Below are positions 54,550 to 63,228 of a stretch of DNA of 64,000 nucleotides, one piece after another; the stretch's first letter is position 1, and each line of letters starts with the position of its first letter. The stretch is taken from NCBI RefSeq assembly GCF_001679645.1, contig NZ_LRUN01000050.1, forward strand, positions 1-64,000. The letters run 5' to 3'. A model generated the notes under the pieces. The model made no database searches and was not told the DNA's origin. It was given only the letters and a program-made list of their open reading frames with translations. The DNA is from Pseudomonas bananamidigenes. Its GTDB lineage: Bacteria > Pseudomonadota > Gammaproteobacteria > Pseudomonadales > Pseudomonadaceae. Position numbers and translations under genes: made by a program.

Positions 54550-54831
54550 GATGCACCTATTTAGCTGTTAATTATTATGTTCACTGCTGTTTCGCGGAGC
54601 CAGTCAACCCGAACGGCAAAGTGAAGTCAATAGCGAACACAGGGCCGTTCAGCGTTTATTTTTCAGGCTTTTTTTAACACTCTCGTGCCAAAGCAGGCGC
54701 CAGAGCCCCGGCCTTGATGACGATTTGATGAACGGCGTTTAGAATTTTTTACATGGGAGTTGTTAATTAAAATCAACGAGGCTAAGCTCCGGAAAAGCTC
54801 GTTCAAGTGTCAAACTTCGAGGTGAATAAAA
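54550..54831. promoter_or_regulatory. Divergent promoter region of the synthetase and hydrolase genes
   Basis: A 282-base AT-rich gap between divergent polyamine genes. It contains TTAATTATTATGTTCA at about 54568-54583 and GTTGTTAATTAAAATCAACG at about 54759-54778, the latter with GTTG/CAAC ends. They could be operators for PuuR or another regulator. No perfect sigma-70 or sigma-54 promoter was found, so expression probably needs an activator. Confidence 0.45.
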
Positions 54832-55593
54832 ATGGCATTCAAGCCATTGATCGGCGTTACTGCGTGCGTCAAACAGATTGGCCTGCACCCCTATCACATC
54901 AGCGGCGACAAGTACGTTCGCGCTGTCAGCGTTGCGGCGCTGGGGTTGCCTGTCGTCATTCCTTCCCTTGGCAAACTGACTGAAATCGACGACCTGCTGG
55001 GTCAGCTCGACGGTCTGCTGCTGACCGGCTCGCCGTCCAATGTGGAGCCTTTCCACTATCAGGGCCCGGCCAGCGCTCCCGGTACGGATCACGATCCGGC
55101 GCGGGATGCCACTACCCTTCCTCTATTGCGTGCAGCCATCGCGGCGGGCGTTCCGGTACTCGGCATTTGCCGGGGTTTCCAGGAAATGAACGTGGCGTTC
55201 GGCGGCAGCCTGCACCAGAAGGTGCATGAACTGCCGGGCATGCTCGATCACCGCGAGGCCGACAGCCCGGATGTCGCCGTGCAATACGCCCCGGCCCACG
55301 CTGTGTCGGTACTGCCGGGCGGCGTATTCGAAGCGCTGGAGCTGCCGGACGAATTCCAGGTCAACTCGATTCACAGTCAGGGCATCGACCGCCTCGCTCC
55401 CGGCCTGCGCGCCGAAGCCGTGGCGCCGGACGGCCTGATCGAGGCGGTCTCGGTGGAGCACAGCCCGACCTTCGCCCTCGGCGTGCAATGGCACCCGGAA
55501 TGGCAGGTGCTGGACAACCCGAACTACCTGCGGATTTTCCAGGCGTTCGGCGAGGCCTGCCGCCAGCGTGCGGCGCGACGCAACCTGCGCTGA
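54832..55593 (+). CDS. spuA: Gamma-glutamyl-gamma-aminobutyrate hydrolase (PuuD/SpuA)
   Basis: 253-residue class I glutamine-amidotransferase-like hydrolase that frees GABA and glutamate at the end of the Puu route. The nucleophile Cys113 is in LGICRGFQEMN and the His/Glu pair in GVQWHPEW near 220. It faces the synthetase gene across 282 bases. In P. aeruginosa spuA is followed by spuBC; here the transporter comes next. Confidence 0.9.
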   Translation: MAFKPLIGVTACVKQIGLHPYHISGDKYVRAVSVAALGLPVVIPSLGKLTEIDDLLGQLDGLLLTGSPSNVEPFHYQGPASAPGTDHDPARDATTLPLLRAAIAAGVPVLGICRGFQEMNVAFGGSLHQKVHELPGMLDHREADSPDVAVQYAPAHAVSVLPGGVFEALELPDEFQVNSIHSQGIDRLAPGLRAEAVAPDGLIEAVSVEHSPTFALGVQWHPEWQVLDNPNYLRIFQAFGEACRQRAARRNLR

Positions 55594-55670
55594 CGCCACC
55601 CAACGATTGCAAAACCATTTACTGCCCCCGCGGGGTCGGCGGCTGCGCGCTTGCGCATCCGTCATCCGTG

Positions 55671-55697
55671 AAAACAACAAACCGTAATAACAACAAG
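55671..55697 (+). promoter_or_regulatory. Two AAnAAnAA motifs resembling Hfq-Crc binding sites
   Basis: AACAACAA at 55673-55680 and AATAACAACAA at 55686-55696 match the A-rich CA motif bound by Hfq with Crc in Pseudomonas carbon catabolite repression. They would be in the leader of the transporter mRNA, if transcribed from upstream, rather than at its ribosome site, which is unusual. Confidence 0.4.
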
Positions 55698-55778
55698 TAC
55701 TACCCAGGCAGCCAGGACGGCGGCGCCGACCAAGCCGGATCGGTGCGGGCAATGCCAGCCAGGTAAACGCATTCCCCT

Positions 55779-55870
55779 TGTGGGAGCGAGCCTGCTCGCG
55801 AAAGCGGTGTATCAGCAAACAACGATGTCGACTGACACTCCGCTTTCGCGAGCAGGCTCGCTCCCACAGG
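55779..55870. repeat. Paired REP element, GTGGGAGCGAGC family
   Basis: TGTGGGAGCGAGCCTGCTCG and inverted CGAGCAGGCTCGCTCCCACA flank about 45 bases. Both arms share the same A-to-G variant (GCCTGC in place of GCTTGC), so the arms have changed together. Confidence 0.9.
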
Positions 55871-55968
55871 TTCTGCGCCATAACTGACGGACATCTCGCA
55901 CAGCTCTGCAATCCACTCTTAAGCCAGGCCGCGTTGGCCCGGCGACTGAAACCTGTTGGGAGTTTCAC

Positions 55969-57111
55969 ATGGCAAACGCCTCCAGCACTTACAGGAAGGC
56001 TCTTGAAGGTCATCAGCAACCGAAAAAGGTTCTGGTGAAAGTCGATCGAGTCACCAAGAAGTTCGACGAAACCACTGCGGTGGACGATGTGTCCCTGGAG
56101 ATCCATCAGGGCGAGATTTTCGCCCTGCTCGGCGGCTCCGGCTCGGGCAAATCGACCCTGCTGCGCATGCTCGCCGGTTTCGAACGGCCGACTGAAGGAC
56201 GCATTCTGCTCGACGGTGTCGACATCACCGACATGCCGCCGTACGAGCGCCCGATCAACATGATGTTCCAGTCCTACGCCCTGTTCCCGCACATGACGGT
56301 GGCGCAGAACATCGCCTTCGGCCTCAAGCAGGACCGTTTGCCGGCCAGCGAAATCGATGCCCGCGTCGAAGAGATGCTGCGTCTGGTACACATGACCCAA
56401 TACGCCAAACGCCGCCCGCATCAACTGTCCGGTGGTCAGCGTCAGCGCGTGGCCCTCGCCCGCTCCCTGGCCAAGCGTCCGAAGCTGTTGCTGCTCGACG
56501 AACCGATGGGCGCGCTGGATAAAAAGCTGCGCTCGCAGATGCAGCTTGAGCTGGTGGAGATCATCGAGCGCGTCGGCGTGACCTGCGTGATGGTGACCCA
56601 CGATCAGGAAGAAGCCATGACCATGGCCGAGCGCATCGCGATCATGCACCTGGGCTGGATCGCTCAGGTCGGCAGCCCGGTCGACATTTACGAGGCGCCG
56701 GTCAACCGCATGGTCTGCGAATTCATCGGCAACGTGAACGCCTTCGACGGCACCGTGGTCGAGGACCTCGAAGGTCACGCGATCATTCACAGCCCGGACC
56801 TGCAGCAAAAGATCTACGTCGGTCATGGCGTCAGCACCTCGGTGCAGGACAAATCCATCACCTACGCGATCCGCCCGGAAAAAATGCTGGTCAGCACCCT
56901 CAAGCCCGAGACCCGCTACAACTGGTCCGAAGGCAAGGTGCATGACATCGCCTACCTCGGCGGCCACTCGGTGTTCTACGTCGAGTTGCCGAGCGGCAAG
57001 ATCGTCCAGTCGTTCATGGCCAACGCCGAACGCCGTGGCGCGCGTCCGACCTGGGACGACAAGGTCTACGTCTGGTGGGAAGACGACAGCGGCGTGGTAC
57101 TGCGCTCATGA
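55969..57111 (+). CDS. spuF: Polyamine ABC transporter ATP-binding protein (SpuF/PotA-like)
   Basis: 380 residues. ABC domain with Walker A GGSGSGKST near 57, signature LSGGQRQRVALARSL, Walker B LLLLDEPMGALDKKLR; then a TOBE-type C-terminal domain (about 280-375) typical of PotA. It is the first gene of a run in which each start overlaps the previous stop. ATG 55969 lies after GGGAG. Confidence 0.92.
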   Translation: MANASSTYRKALEGHQQPKKVLVKVDRVTKKFDETTAVDDVSLEIHQGEIFALLGGSGSGKSTLLRMLAGFERPTEGRILLDGVDITDMPPYERPINMMFQSYALFPHMTVAQNIAFGLKQDRLPASEIDARVEEMLRLVHMTQYAKRRPHQLSGGQRQRVALARSLAKRPKLLLLDEPMGALDKKLRSQMQLELVEIIERVGVTCVMVTHDQEEAMTMAERIAIMHLGWIAQVGSPVDIYEAPVNRMVCEFIGNVNAFDGTVVEDLEGHAIIHSPDLQQKIYVGHGVSTSVQDKSITYAIRPEKMLVSTLKPETRYNWSEGKVHDIAYLGGHSVFYVELPSGKIVQSFMANAERRGARPTWDDKVYVWWEDDSGVVLRS

Positions 57112-58022
57112 GAACCTTCAATCAGCAATGCCTGCGTCTGGTGCCCAGCGGGCGAAAGTTCGTCATCGGCATCCCGTTCATCTGGCTGTTCCTGTTCTTC
57201 ATGCTGCCGTTCTTTCTGGTGATGAAGATCAGTTTCTCGGAAGCCGCGCTGTCGATCCCGCCGTACTCGGAGATCTACACCTACGCCGAACAGAAATTTC
57301 AGCTGTTCCTGAACCTCGGCAACTACACCATGCTCGGCGAAGACGAGCTGTACCTGTCGGCCTACCTCGGTTCGCTGAAGGTCGCGGCACTGAGCACGCT
57401 GATGTGCCTGGTGATCGGCTTTCCGATGGCTTACGCGATCACCAAGGCCAGCAAGGAAGCGCAGAACGTCCTGCTGCTGTTGATCATGATGCCGACCTGG
57501 ACCGCGATCCTGATCCGCGTGTATGCGTGGATGGGCATCCTCAGCAACAACGGTCTGCTCAACGCGTTCCTGATGTGGACCGGGCTCACCGATCACCCGA
57601 TCGAGATCCTCAACACCAACACCGCCGTGTATATCGGCGTGGTCTACGCGTATCTGCCGTTCATGGTGCTGCCGCTCTACGCCAACCTGGTGAAGCATGA
57701 TGGCAGCCTGCTGGAAGCCGCGCAGGATCTGGGTTCGAGCAACTTCAACAACTTCTGGAAAATCACCGTGCCGCTGGCCAAGAACGGCATCATCGCCGGC
57801 TGCATGCTGGTGTTCATTCCGGTGGTGGGCGAGTTCGTGATTCCGGAACTGCTGGGCGGCCCGGAGACCCTGATGATCGGTCGCGTGCTGTGGCAAGAGT
57901 TCTTCAATAACCGCGACTGGCCGGTGGCGTCCGCCCTGGCGGTGGTGATGCTGTTGATCCTGATTGTGCCGATCCTGCTGTTCAACCGCAGCCAGGCCAA
58001 AGAGATGGAGGGACGGGGATGA
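57108..58022 (+). CDS. spuG: Polyamine ABC transporter permease (SpuG/PotH-like)
   Basis: 304-residue inner-membrane permease with about six segments, first IGIPFIWLFLFFMLPFFLVM. The EAA loop is LLEAAQDLGSSNFNNFWKIT. The start ATG 57108 overlaps the ATPase stop by 4 bases. Confidence 0.9.
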   Translation: MRTFNQQCLRLVPSGRKFVIGIPFIWLFLFFMLPFFLVMKISFSEAALSIPPYSEIYTYAEQKFQLFLNLGNYTMLGEDELYLSAYLGSLKVAALSTLMCLVIGFPMAYAITKASKEAQNVLLLLIMMPTWTAILIRVYAWMGILSNNGLLNAFLMWTGLTDHPIEILNTNTAVYIGVVYAYLPFMVLPLYANLVKHDGSLLEAAQDLGSSNFNNFWKITVPLAKNGIIAGCMLVFIPVVGEFVIPELLGGPETLMIGRVLWQEFFNNRDWPVASALAVVMLLILIVPILLFNRSQAKEMEGRG

Positions 58023-58894
58023 AACGCTTCGGATTTTCAAAGTTCATGCTGATCTTCGGCCTGCTGTTCATCTACCTGCCGATGCTGATTCTGGTGATCT
58101 ATTCGTTCAACGCCTCGAAACTGGTGACGGTCTGGGGCGGCTGGTCGGTGAAGTGGTACGTCGGTCTGCTCGACAACACACAACTGATGGGCTCGGTGGT
58201 GCGCTCGCTGGAGATCGCCTGCTACACCGCCGTCGCGGCAGTGGCACTGGGCACCCTCGCCGCGTTCGTGCTGACCCGCGTCACGCGCTTCAAGGGCCGT
58301 ACGCTGTTCGGCGGCCTGGTGACCGCGCCGCTCGTTATGCCCGAGGTGATCACCGGTCTGTCGCTGTTGCTGCTGTTCGTGGCCATGGCGCAATTGATCG
58401 GCTGGCCGCAGGAGCGTGGCATCGTCACGATCTGGATCGCCCACACCACGTTTTGTGCCGCTTATGTGGCGGTGGTAGTCTCCGCCCGCCTGCGTGAACT
58501 GGACCTGTCGATCGAAGAAGCGGCGATGGATCTGGGCGCAAAACCGTTCAAGGTGTTTTTCCTGATCACCATCCCGATGATCGCGCCGTCGCTGGCAGCG
58601 GGCGGCATGATGTCGTTCGCTCTGTCGCTGGACGATCTGGTGCTGGCGAGCTTCGTCTCCGGCCCCGGTTCGACGACTCTGCCGATGGAAGTGTTCTCGG
58701 CCGTTCGTCTGGGCGTGAAGCCCGAGATCAACGCCGTGGCCAGCCTGATTCTGCTGGCGGTGTCGCTGGTGACCTTCCTGGTCTGGTACTTCGGTCGCAA
58801 GGCAGAAGCCAACCGCAAGCGTGCGATTCAGGAAGCGATGGATCAGACCGCCAACGAATCGTGGCAGCAACCGCAACGCGCCGCCACTGCTTGA
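58019..58894 (+). CDS. spuH: Polyamine ABC transporter permease (SpuH/PotI-like)
   Basis: 291-residue inner-membrane permease with first segment FMLIFGLLFIYLPMLILVIY and EAA loop SIEEAAMDLGAKPFKVFFLI. It overlaps spuG by 4 bases (ATGA). The C-terminus is hydrophilic and basic. Confidence 0.9.
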   Translation: MKRFGFSKFMLIFGLLFIYLPMLILVIYSFNASKLVTVWGGWSVKWYVGLLDNTQLMGSVVRSLEIACYTAVAAVALGTLAAFVLTRVTRFKGRTLFGGLVTAPLVMPEVITGLSLLLLFVAMAQLIGWPQERGIVTIWIAHTTFCAAYVAVVVSARLRELDLSIEEAAMDLGAKPFKVFFLITIPMIAPSLAAGGMMSFALSLDDLVLASFVSGPGSTTLPMEVFSAVRLGVKPEINAVASLILLAVSLVTFLVWYFGRKAEANRKRAIQEAMDQTANESWQQPQRAATA

Positions 58895-58908
58895 AGAGTT
58901 ACCGCTTT

Positions 58909-59002
58909 TGTGGCGAGGGAGCTTGCTCCCGCCGGGCTGCGCAGCAGCCCCGGAAACTTGTGAGTGCTGCGCACTCAAGCGGGAGCAAGCTCCCTCGCCA
59001 CA
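58909..59002. repeat. Paired REP element, GTGGCGAGGGAGC family
   Basis: TGTGGCGAGGGAGCTTGCTC and inverted GAGCAAGCTCCCTCGCCACA with an inner CTGCGCAGCAG/GTGCTGCGCAC region. It lies between permease and binding-protein genes and could lower read-through, or stabilise the upstream message. Confidence 0.9.
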
Positions 59003-59051
59003 GGGTTTTACGTGCACCAATGTTTTGAATAAAAAGAATGGAGTTGTACCG

Positions 59052-60149
59052 ATGAAAATGTTTGGCAGGACTCTGCTGACACTGTCCTTAATGGGCGCAA
59101 TCGCCACGGGCGTCCAGGCCAACGACAAGGTGCTGCGCGTTTACAACTGGTCGGACTACATCGCCCCGGACACCGTCAAGAAGTTCGAGGACGAGACCGG
59201 CATCCGCGTGACCTACGATGTGTTCGACAGCAACGAAACCCTCGAAGCGCGTTTGCTCGCGGGCAAGTCCGGCTACGACATCGTGGTGCCGTCCAACAGT
59301 TTCCTGGCCAAGCAGATCAAGGCCGGGGTCTACCAGACCCTGGACAAATCGAAACTGCCGAACTGGAAGAATCTCAACCCGGTGCTGCTGAAAAACGCCT
59401 CTGCCAGTGATCCGGGCAACGCCCATGCGTTCCCGTACATGTGGGGCTCGATCGGCATCGGGTTCAACCCGGCCAAAGTCAGGGAAGTGCTCGGCCAGAA
59501 TGCGCCGACCAACTCCTGGGACCTGCTGTTCAAACCGGAGAACGCCGAGAAGCTCAAGGCTTGCGGCATCAGTTTCCTCGACTCGCCGACCGAAATGATC
59601 CCGGCGGCCCTGCACTACCTGGGCTATCCGGTGAACGACAAGGACACCGCGCACATCAAGGAAGCCGAGGCGCTGTTCATGAAGATTCGCCCGAACGTGG
59701 CGTACTTCCACTCTTCGAAGTACATCTCGGATCTGGCCAACGGCAACATCTGCGTGGCGGTCGGTTATTCCGGTGACGTATTGCAGGCCAAGGCCCGCGC
59801 AGTGGAATCGGGCAACAAGGTGGTGATCGACTACAGCATTCCCAAGGAAGGTGCCGGCAGTTTCTACGACATGGTCGCCATCCCGCGCGATGCGGCGAAC
59901 GTCGAGAACGCTTACCTGTTCATGGACTTCCTGATGCGGCCGGACATCATCGCCGAGATCACCAACAGCAACGGCTACAGCAATGCCAACGCGGCAGCGA
60001 CGCCGCTGGTGGACGAAGCGATCCGCAACGATCCGGGCTCGTACCCGTCGCAGGAAGTGATGGCCACGCTGTATGCGGTGCCAGATCAACCGATTGCCAC
60101 GCAACGGATCATGACCCGGGGCTGGACTCGCGTGAAACTCGGCAAGTAA
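59052..60149 (+). CDS. Polyamine ABC transporter periplasmic binding protein, PotF/SpuD-like (copy 2)
   Basis: 365 residues with a signal peptide (LLTLSLMGAIATGVQA). Mature features are LRVYNWSDYIAPDTVKKFE, LAGKSGYDIVVPSNSF, AFPYMWGSIGIGFNP and YISDLANGNICVAVGYSGDV. Both the residues and the operon place point to putrescine or a related amine as ligand. It is the last gene of the transporter operon, while in P. aeruginosa spuD and spuE come before spuF. Confidence 0.92.
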   Translation: MKMFGRTLLTLSLMGAIATGVQANDKVLRVYNWSDYIAPDTVKKFEDETGIRVTYDVFDSNETLEARLLAGKSGYDIVVPSNSFLAKQIKAGVYQTLDKSKLPNWKNLNPVLLKNASASDPGNAHAFPYMWGSIGIGFNPAKVREVLGQNAPTNSWDLLFKPENAEKLKACGISFLDSPTEMIPAALHYLGYPVNDKDTAHIKEAEALFMKIRPNVAYFHSSKYISDLANGNICVAVGYSGDVLQAKARAVESGNKVVIDYSIPKEGAGSFYDMVAIPRDAANVENAYLFMDFLMRPDIIAEITNSNGYSNANAAATPLVDEAIRNDPGSYPSQEVMATLYAVPDQPIATQRIMTRGWTRVKLGK

Positions 60150-60158
60150 CTGGATAAA

Positions 60159-60251
60159 CCTGTGGGAGCGAGCTTGCTCGCGAAGAGGGTATGTCAGTCA
60201 ACATATCCTTTACTGGAAGACCGACTTCGCGAGCAAGCTCGCTCCCACAAG
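60159..60251. repeat. Paired REP element, GTGGGAGCGAGC family
   Basis: CTGTGGGAGCGAGCTTGCTC and inverted GCGAGCAAGCTCGCTCCCAC flank about 45 bases at the end of the polyamine operon. Confidence 0.9.
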
Positions 60252-60359
60252 GTCAGCATGCCCCACCGAAATCTATGTTTTCCGTTCACGCAGCGCCTTA
60301 CCACCGCTGCACCCTCGCTCTGAACGGCCTCACCTGGCCTCCCTCGGTTCAGGTGATTC

Positions 60360-60383
60360 AGGCGCCCTCGGGCGCCTTTTTTT
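60360..60383 (+). terminator. Intrinsic terminator after the polyamine operon
   Basis: AGGCGCC/GGCGCCT stem with loop CTCG and seven T residues. It is 6 bases from the stop of the convergent thpR. Confidence 0.88.
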
Positions 60384-60389
60384 GTGAGC

Positions 60390-60929
60390 TCAGGTCAGCG
60401 GCCAATCCTGAACAATTCGATAACGGCCCTTGTGGGATTCGAACAGCGCAAAGCGTTCAGCCCGCAGGAAGAACTCCGGTGGCGTGGCGGATTCCGGCTC
60501 CGGCGCCCGATAGTCCCGGACCAGTGTCAGGTGCGGACGATACTCTCGCGTCGCCTCTTCAAACCCGAACGGCAACATCGCCTGCTCCAGTCCGTAAACC
60601 AGCCGCAACAAGCCTGCCGGTGCCTGCTCCGGCGCCAACGACAACACCCCGGCACGCCGCCACACCTGCAAGCGATCCAGCGAAATCCTCAGCACCTCGC
60701 CCGGAGTACTCACTTTGGACGCTGCCTCACAGACTTCACCAATCTGTGCCAACGGCACCGCGCCGAGAAACAGCAGCGTCAGGTGAAAATTGTCCGCCGG
60801 CACCGGTTTGCCGGTACGCAAGCCCAGCTCGCTGCGCCACTGGGCAATCGCCTTGCGTTGTGCCGGTGGGCAGTCGAGGGCGAAGAACAGCCGCTTGAAC
60901 GGTTGATCCTCGCGTGTTTCGTCCGTCAT
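60390..60929 (-). CDS. thpR: RNA 2',3'-cyclic phosphodiesterase
   Basis: 179-residue 2H phosphoesterase (LigT/ThpR) that opens 2',3'-cyclic phosphate ends of RNA. Both HxTx motifs are present: DNFHLTLLFLG near 50 and YRPHLTLVRDY near 135. The N-terminus KRLFFALDCPPAQR is typical. ATG 60929 is used. Confidence 0.9.
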   Translation of the reverse strand: MTDETREDQPFKRLFFALDCPPAQRKAIAQWRSELGLRTGKPVPADNFHLTLLFLGAVPLAQIGEVCEAASKVSTPGEVLRISLDRLQVWRRAGVLSLAPEQAPAGLLRLVYGLEQAMLPFGFEEATREYRPHLTLVRDYRAPEPESATPPEFFLRAERFALFESHKGRYRIVQDWPLT

Positions 60930-61036
60930 GGCCACGCTCCTTCGTTCGTCGAGATCTCTGGATTCTACACGCCCGTTTCTGGCGACTCTCGGCCTGGGGT
61001 TTATAGTTCAACGATTGCCGTCAATTGGAGAACGCC

Positions 61037-61231
61037 ATGCGCGAGGTCCTCAGCAAAGAACCCTGGTGGGCCCGGCCACCGAATCCCGGACAGGATGAGA
61101 AGGAACTGGAATGGGGCTGGCTGGTGCATTACAGCGAGGGAGAACCGCGTTTCGAATTTGTCCGCGAGCGGCCGACGGACGAGCAGATCCGCAATCGAAA
61201 AGGCTGCCGGATCACCCCGTCGGCGGAGTGA
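61037..61231 (+). CDS. Small hypothetical acidic protein
   Basis: 64 residues with many Trp, Glu and Arg (EVLSKEPWWARPPNPGQDEK, ELEWGWLVHYSEGEPRFEFV). No domain was recognised. GGAG lies 6 bases before ATG 61037. It is divergent from thpR. Confidence 0.6.
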   Translation: MREVLSKEPWWARPPNPGQDEKELEWGWLVHYSEGEPRFEFVRERPTDEQIRNRKGCRITPSAE

Positions 61232-61246
61232 TCCGGCAGCGCTGCA

Positions 61247-61600
61247 TCAAGACTCGAGAATGTCCTTGAAGCCGCCGAAGATCATTCGCTGCCCATCGAA
61301 CGGCATCGGATTGACGTCCGGTTGCATGCGCGGGTCTTCCATCATTTTGCCCATGCCGGCGTCGCGGGTGGCCTTGTCCGGCCAGACCAGCCAGCCGGCC
61401 GACACGGTTTCTCCGTCCTTGAGTTTCACGGCCATCGGAAATGAGGTGACCTTGCCGTCCGGCACGTCATCACCCCAGCCTTGAACCACCTCCAGTGCGC
61501 CGTACTCCTTGAACAGCTTGGCGGCGATTTCGCAGTGTTTCCTGTACTGGTCGCGATTGGCATTCGGGATGGGTGCGACAAAAACATCGATGTAAGCCAT
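61247..61600 (-). CDS. DUF1428 family protein
   Basis: 117-residue protein of the DUF1428 (YbaA-like) family, with the typical start AYIDVFVAPIPNANRDQYRK, GWGDDVPDGKVTSFPMAVKL, then AGWLVWPDKATRDAGM and FDGQRMIFGGF. The fold is dimeric ferredoxin-like; the function is unknown. Confidence 0.85.
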   Translation of the reverse strand: MAYIDVFVAPIPNANRDQYRKHCEIAAKLFKEYGALEVVQGWGDDVPDGKVTSFPMAVKLKDGETVSAGWLVWPDKATRDAGMGKMMEDPRMQPDVNPMPFDGQRMIFGGFKDILES

Positions 61601-61618
61601 GGTCGTTCTCCTGCGGGT

Positions 61619-62683
61619 TTAGGGATCCATCTGCTGGATAGTCGACTCGGGCGGGTGCCATTCGACGGGTGTTGCACCCGATCCGACCGACGGTTCGTCC
61701 GACCTGCCCAGACTTCCCTCCACCTGCGCCGCCATGTGCAGCGTGCCGGCCATCACACCGGTCGTCGGGTTCTGCAGCAGTTTCAGCCAGCTCTTGTCGA
61801 ACGTGTTGCCCAGGCTGCTGCGGATCAGCGCTTCGCTGTCCGGGCGATCATTGGCCTGAAGGATGGCGCGGATGCCTGCCACGCCCGCCGAAATCAGCCC
61901 GCCGACAAGCTTGCCTGCCGCTGCTGCCACTGCACTGGCGGCCCCACGGGGGGCCATTTCCGCTTCCATGCGCTGGCTGGCACGCCTGGCCACCGGAGCC
62001 ATGCCGGCATCGGTCGAAGCGATGCCCCTGGCTCCGCCTTCGGTGTGGATCTTGTCGATCAACGCGGCATAGGCCGGCAAGGTGTTCAGCGGCTCGGTGC
62101 TGAGCACCTGGTACAGCGAGGCATCCCGGGCCGGCGGCGGGCCGAGGGCAATGGCGGGGATTTTCTGCAAGTGGCCGTTGAGCTGGGCGACAGGCACGCC
62201 ATAGCGCTGGGCGATGACCGGCATCTGCTGTGCCATCAGTTGCGCGTAGAACGCGGTGGATTGGGCGAGGATCGCGTCCGGGTCAATCTCCAGCGCCACC
62301 GGCGCCAGCACCCGCTCCTGATATTGCTCCAGCAAATACGCGGCCAGACGTTTTGAAGAGGCATCCTGCTCGCCACCGGCGCTGAGGGTGTACCAGCTGA
62401 CCTTCATCGACAGCCATTCCTGGGTCCAGTAGCTGCTGAACCACGGGATGAATTTTTCTTCAGTTTGCTCGTAGACCCGAATGCGCCAATGTTCCATCGA
62501 ACCACGGGCGAAAGCCTTGACCTGCTCGGTGGACTGCCGGGACGCTGCAACGATGTCCCGGTCGATCTGCTGCCAGGTGGCCGGCGATACCACCACCGCC
62601 GGCGCGCTCGCCGGGCCCCGCGCCGTGGTTGCGCAACCGGCCAGCAACATCAGTGCGGCGACGATCAGCGCACGCAGGTTCAC
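61619..62683 (-). CDS. Hypothetical lipoprotein
   Basis: 354 residues with lipobox LAGC (NLRALIVAALMLLAGCATTA). The mature part is helical, with a surface-type sequence (AFARGSMEHWRIRVYEQTEE) and an Ala/Gly-rich helix near 255-285 (ASAVAAAAGKLVGGLISAGV) that could touch membrane. No family was recognised. It lies 18 bases upstream of the DUF1428 gene. Confidence 0.75.
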   Translation of the reverse strand: MNLRALIVAALMLLAGCATTARGPASAPAVVVSPATWQQIDRDIVAASRQSTEQVKAFARGSMEHWRIRVYEQTEEKFIPWFSSYWTQEWLSMKVSWYTLSAGGEQDASSKRLAAYLLEQYQERVLAPVALEIDPDAILAQSTAFYAQLMAQQMPVIAQRYGVPVAQLNGHLQKIPAIALGPPPARDASLYQVLSTEPLNTLPAYAALIDKIHTEGGARGIASTDAGMAPVARRASQRMEAEMAPRGAASAVAAAAGKLVGGLISAGVAGIRAILQANDRPDSEALIRSSLGNTFDKSWLKLLQNPTTGVMAGTLHMAAQVEGSLGRSDEPSVGSGATPVEWHPPESTIQQMDP

Positions 62684-62913
62684 GGTGGCGGTGTCCTTTG
62701 GTGGGTCAGATCTGGAGGTAACGACTTGAGTATAGGTGTGGGTTTCAGCCGTTTGTCCGGTTGTATCGATCCTCGATCCGGGCGCGGGATTTCAGCTTTT
62801 GTTCCAACCATCACTGACGTCGATGATCACCATTACGACGATTGCCTTCCGCATCAGACGCGTCCGGCGCAGGATTCACCCATCCGAGACACACACCACG
62901 AGGAGTTCACATC

Positions 62914-63186
62914 ATGAGTCATACCGTCACCCTCGCCGTGAGCTTCCCGGTCTTCGGCAACAACTATTACGACCAGCATCCGGTGTCGCTGAAGACACAG
63001 GCCTTGGTGTTCAACGAAGATTTCGAAGATCTGCTGATGCCCGCCGCGAGCAATCATTTCAGCAATGAAGTGGTGGGCCTCAACGATCAGTTCCGCTTTC
63101 TGAGCGACATACTCGCCACCCATTTGCTGGACATCGAGGCCTCCGTGCCTGCGCGATCCAGCGTCCGGGCGAACGCTCATTTTTAA
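62914..63186 (+). CDS. Small hypothetical protein
   Basis: 90 residues without signal peptide (SHTVTLAVSFPVFGNNYYDQ, AASNHFSNEVVGLNDQFRFL). GAGGAG precedes ATG 62914 by about 9 bases. No family was recognised. Confidence 0.6.
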   Translation: MSHTVTLAVSFPVFGNNYYDQHPVSLKTQALVFNEDFEDLLMPAASNHFSNEVVGLNDQFRFLSDILATHLLDIEASVPARSSVRANAHF

Positions 63187-63193
63187 TGCCAAA

Positions 63194-63223
63194 GGGCGTT
63201 CCCGTGCGGGAGCGCCCCTTTTT
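63194..63223. terminator. Terminator between the small hypothetical and the small lipoprotein
   Basis: GGGCGTTCCCG/CGGGAGCGCCC pair with one wobble, with AAA to the left and CTTTTTG to the right, so it can end both convergent transcripts. Confidence 0.8.
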
Positions 63224-63228
63224 GCTCA

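Larger units (their letters stand above)
55594..55968. other. Gap between spuA and the transporter operon
   Basis: 375 bases without a supported gene. It holds A-rich CA motifs (55671-55697), the REP pair (55779-55870), then about 100 bases ending in GGGAGTTTC before the ATPase gene. No remnants of spuB or spuC could be read in any frame. Confidence 0.6.

Noticed and set aside
54568..54583. PuuR box upstream of the synthetase gene
   Set aside because: Only a TGTTCA-like part agrees with what I recall of the E. coli site; too weak to call, so noted only within the promoter region.
55123..56967. Minus-strand frame of 614 codons opposite spuA and spuF
   Set aside because: Shadow frame crossing a REP pair and two genuine genes.
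31455..60251. Repeated palindromes as a possible CRISPR array
   Set aside because: They are scattered paired REP elements between genes, without regular spacers or cas genes.
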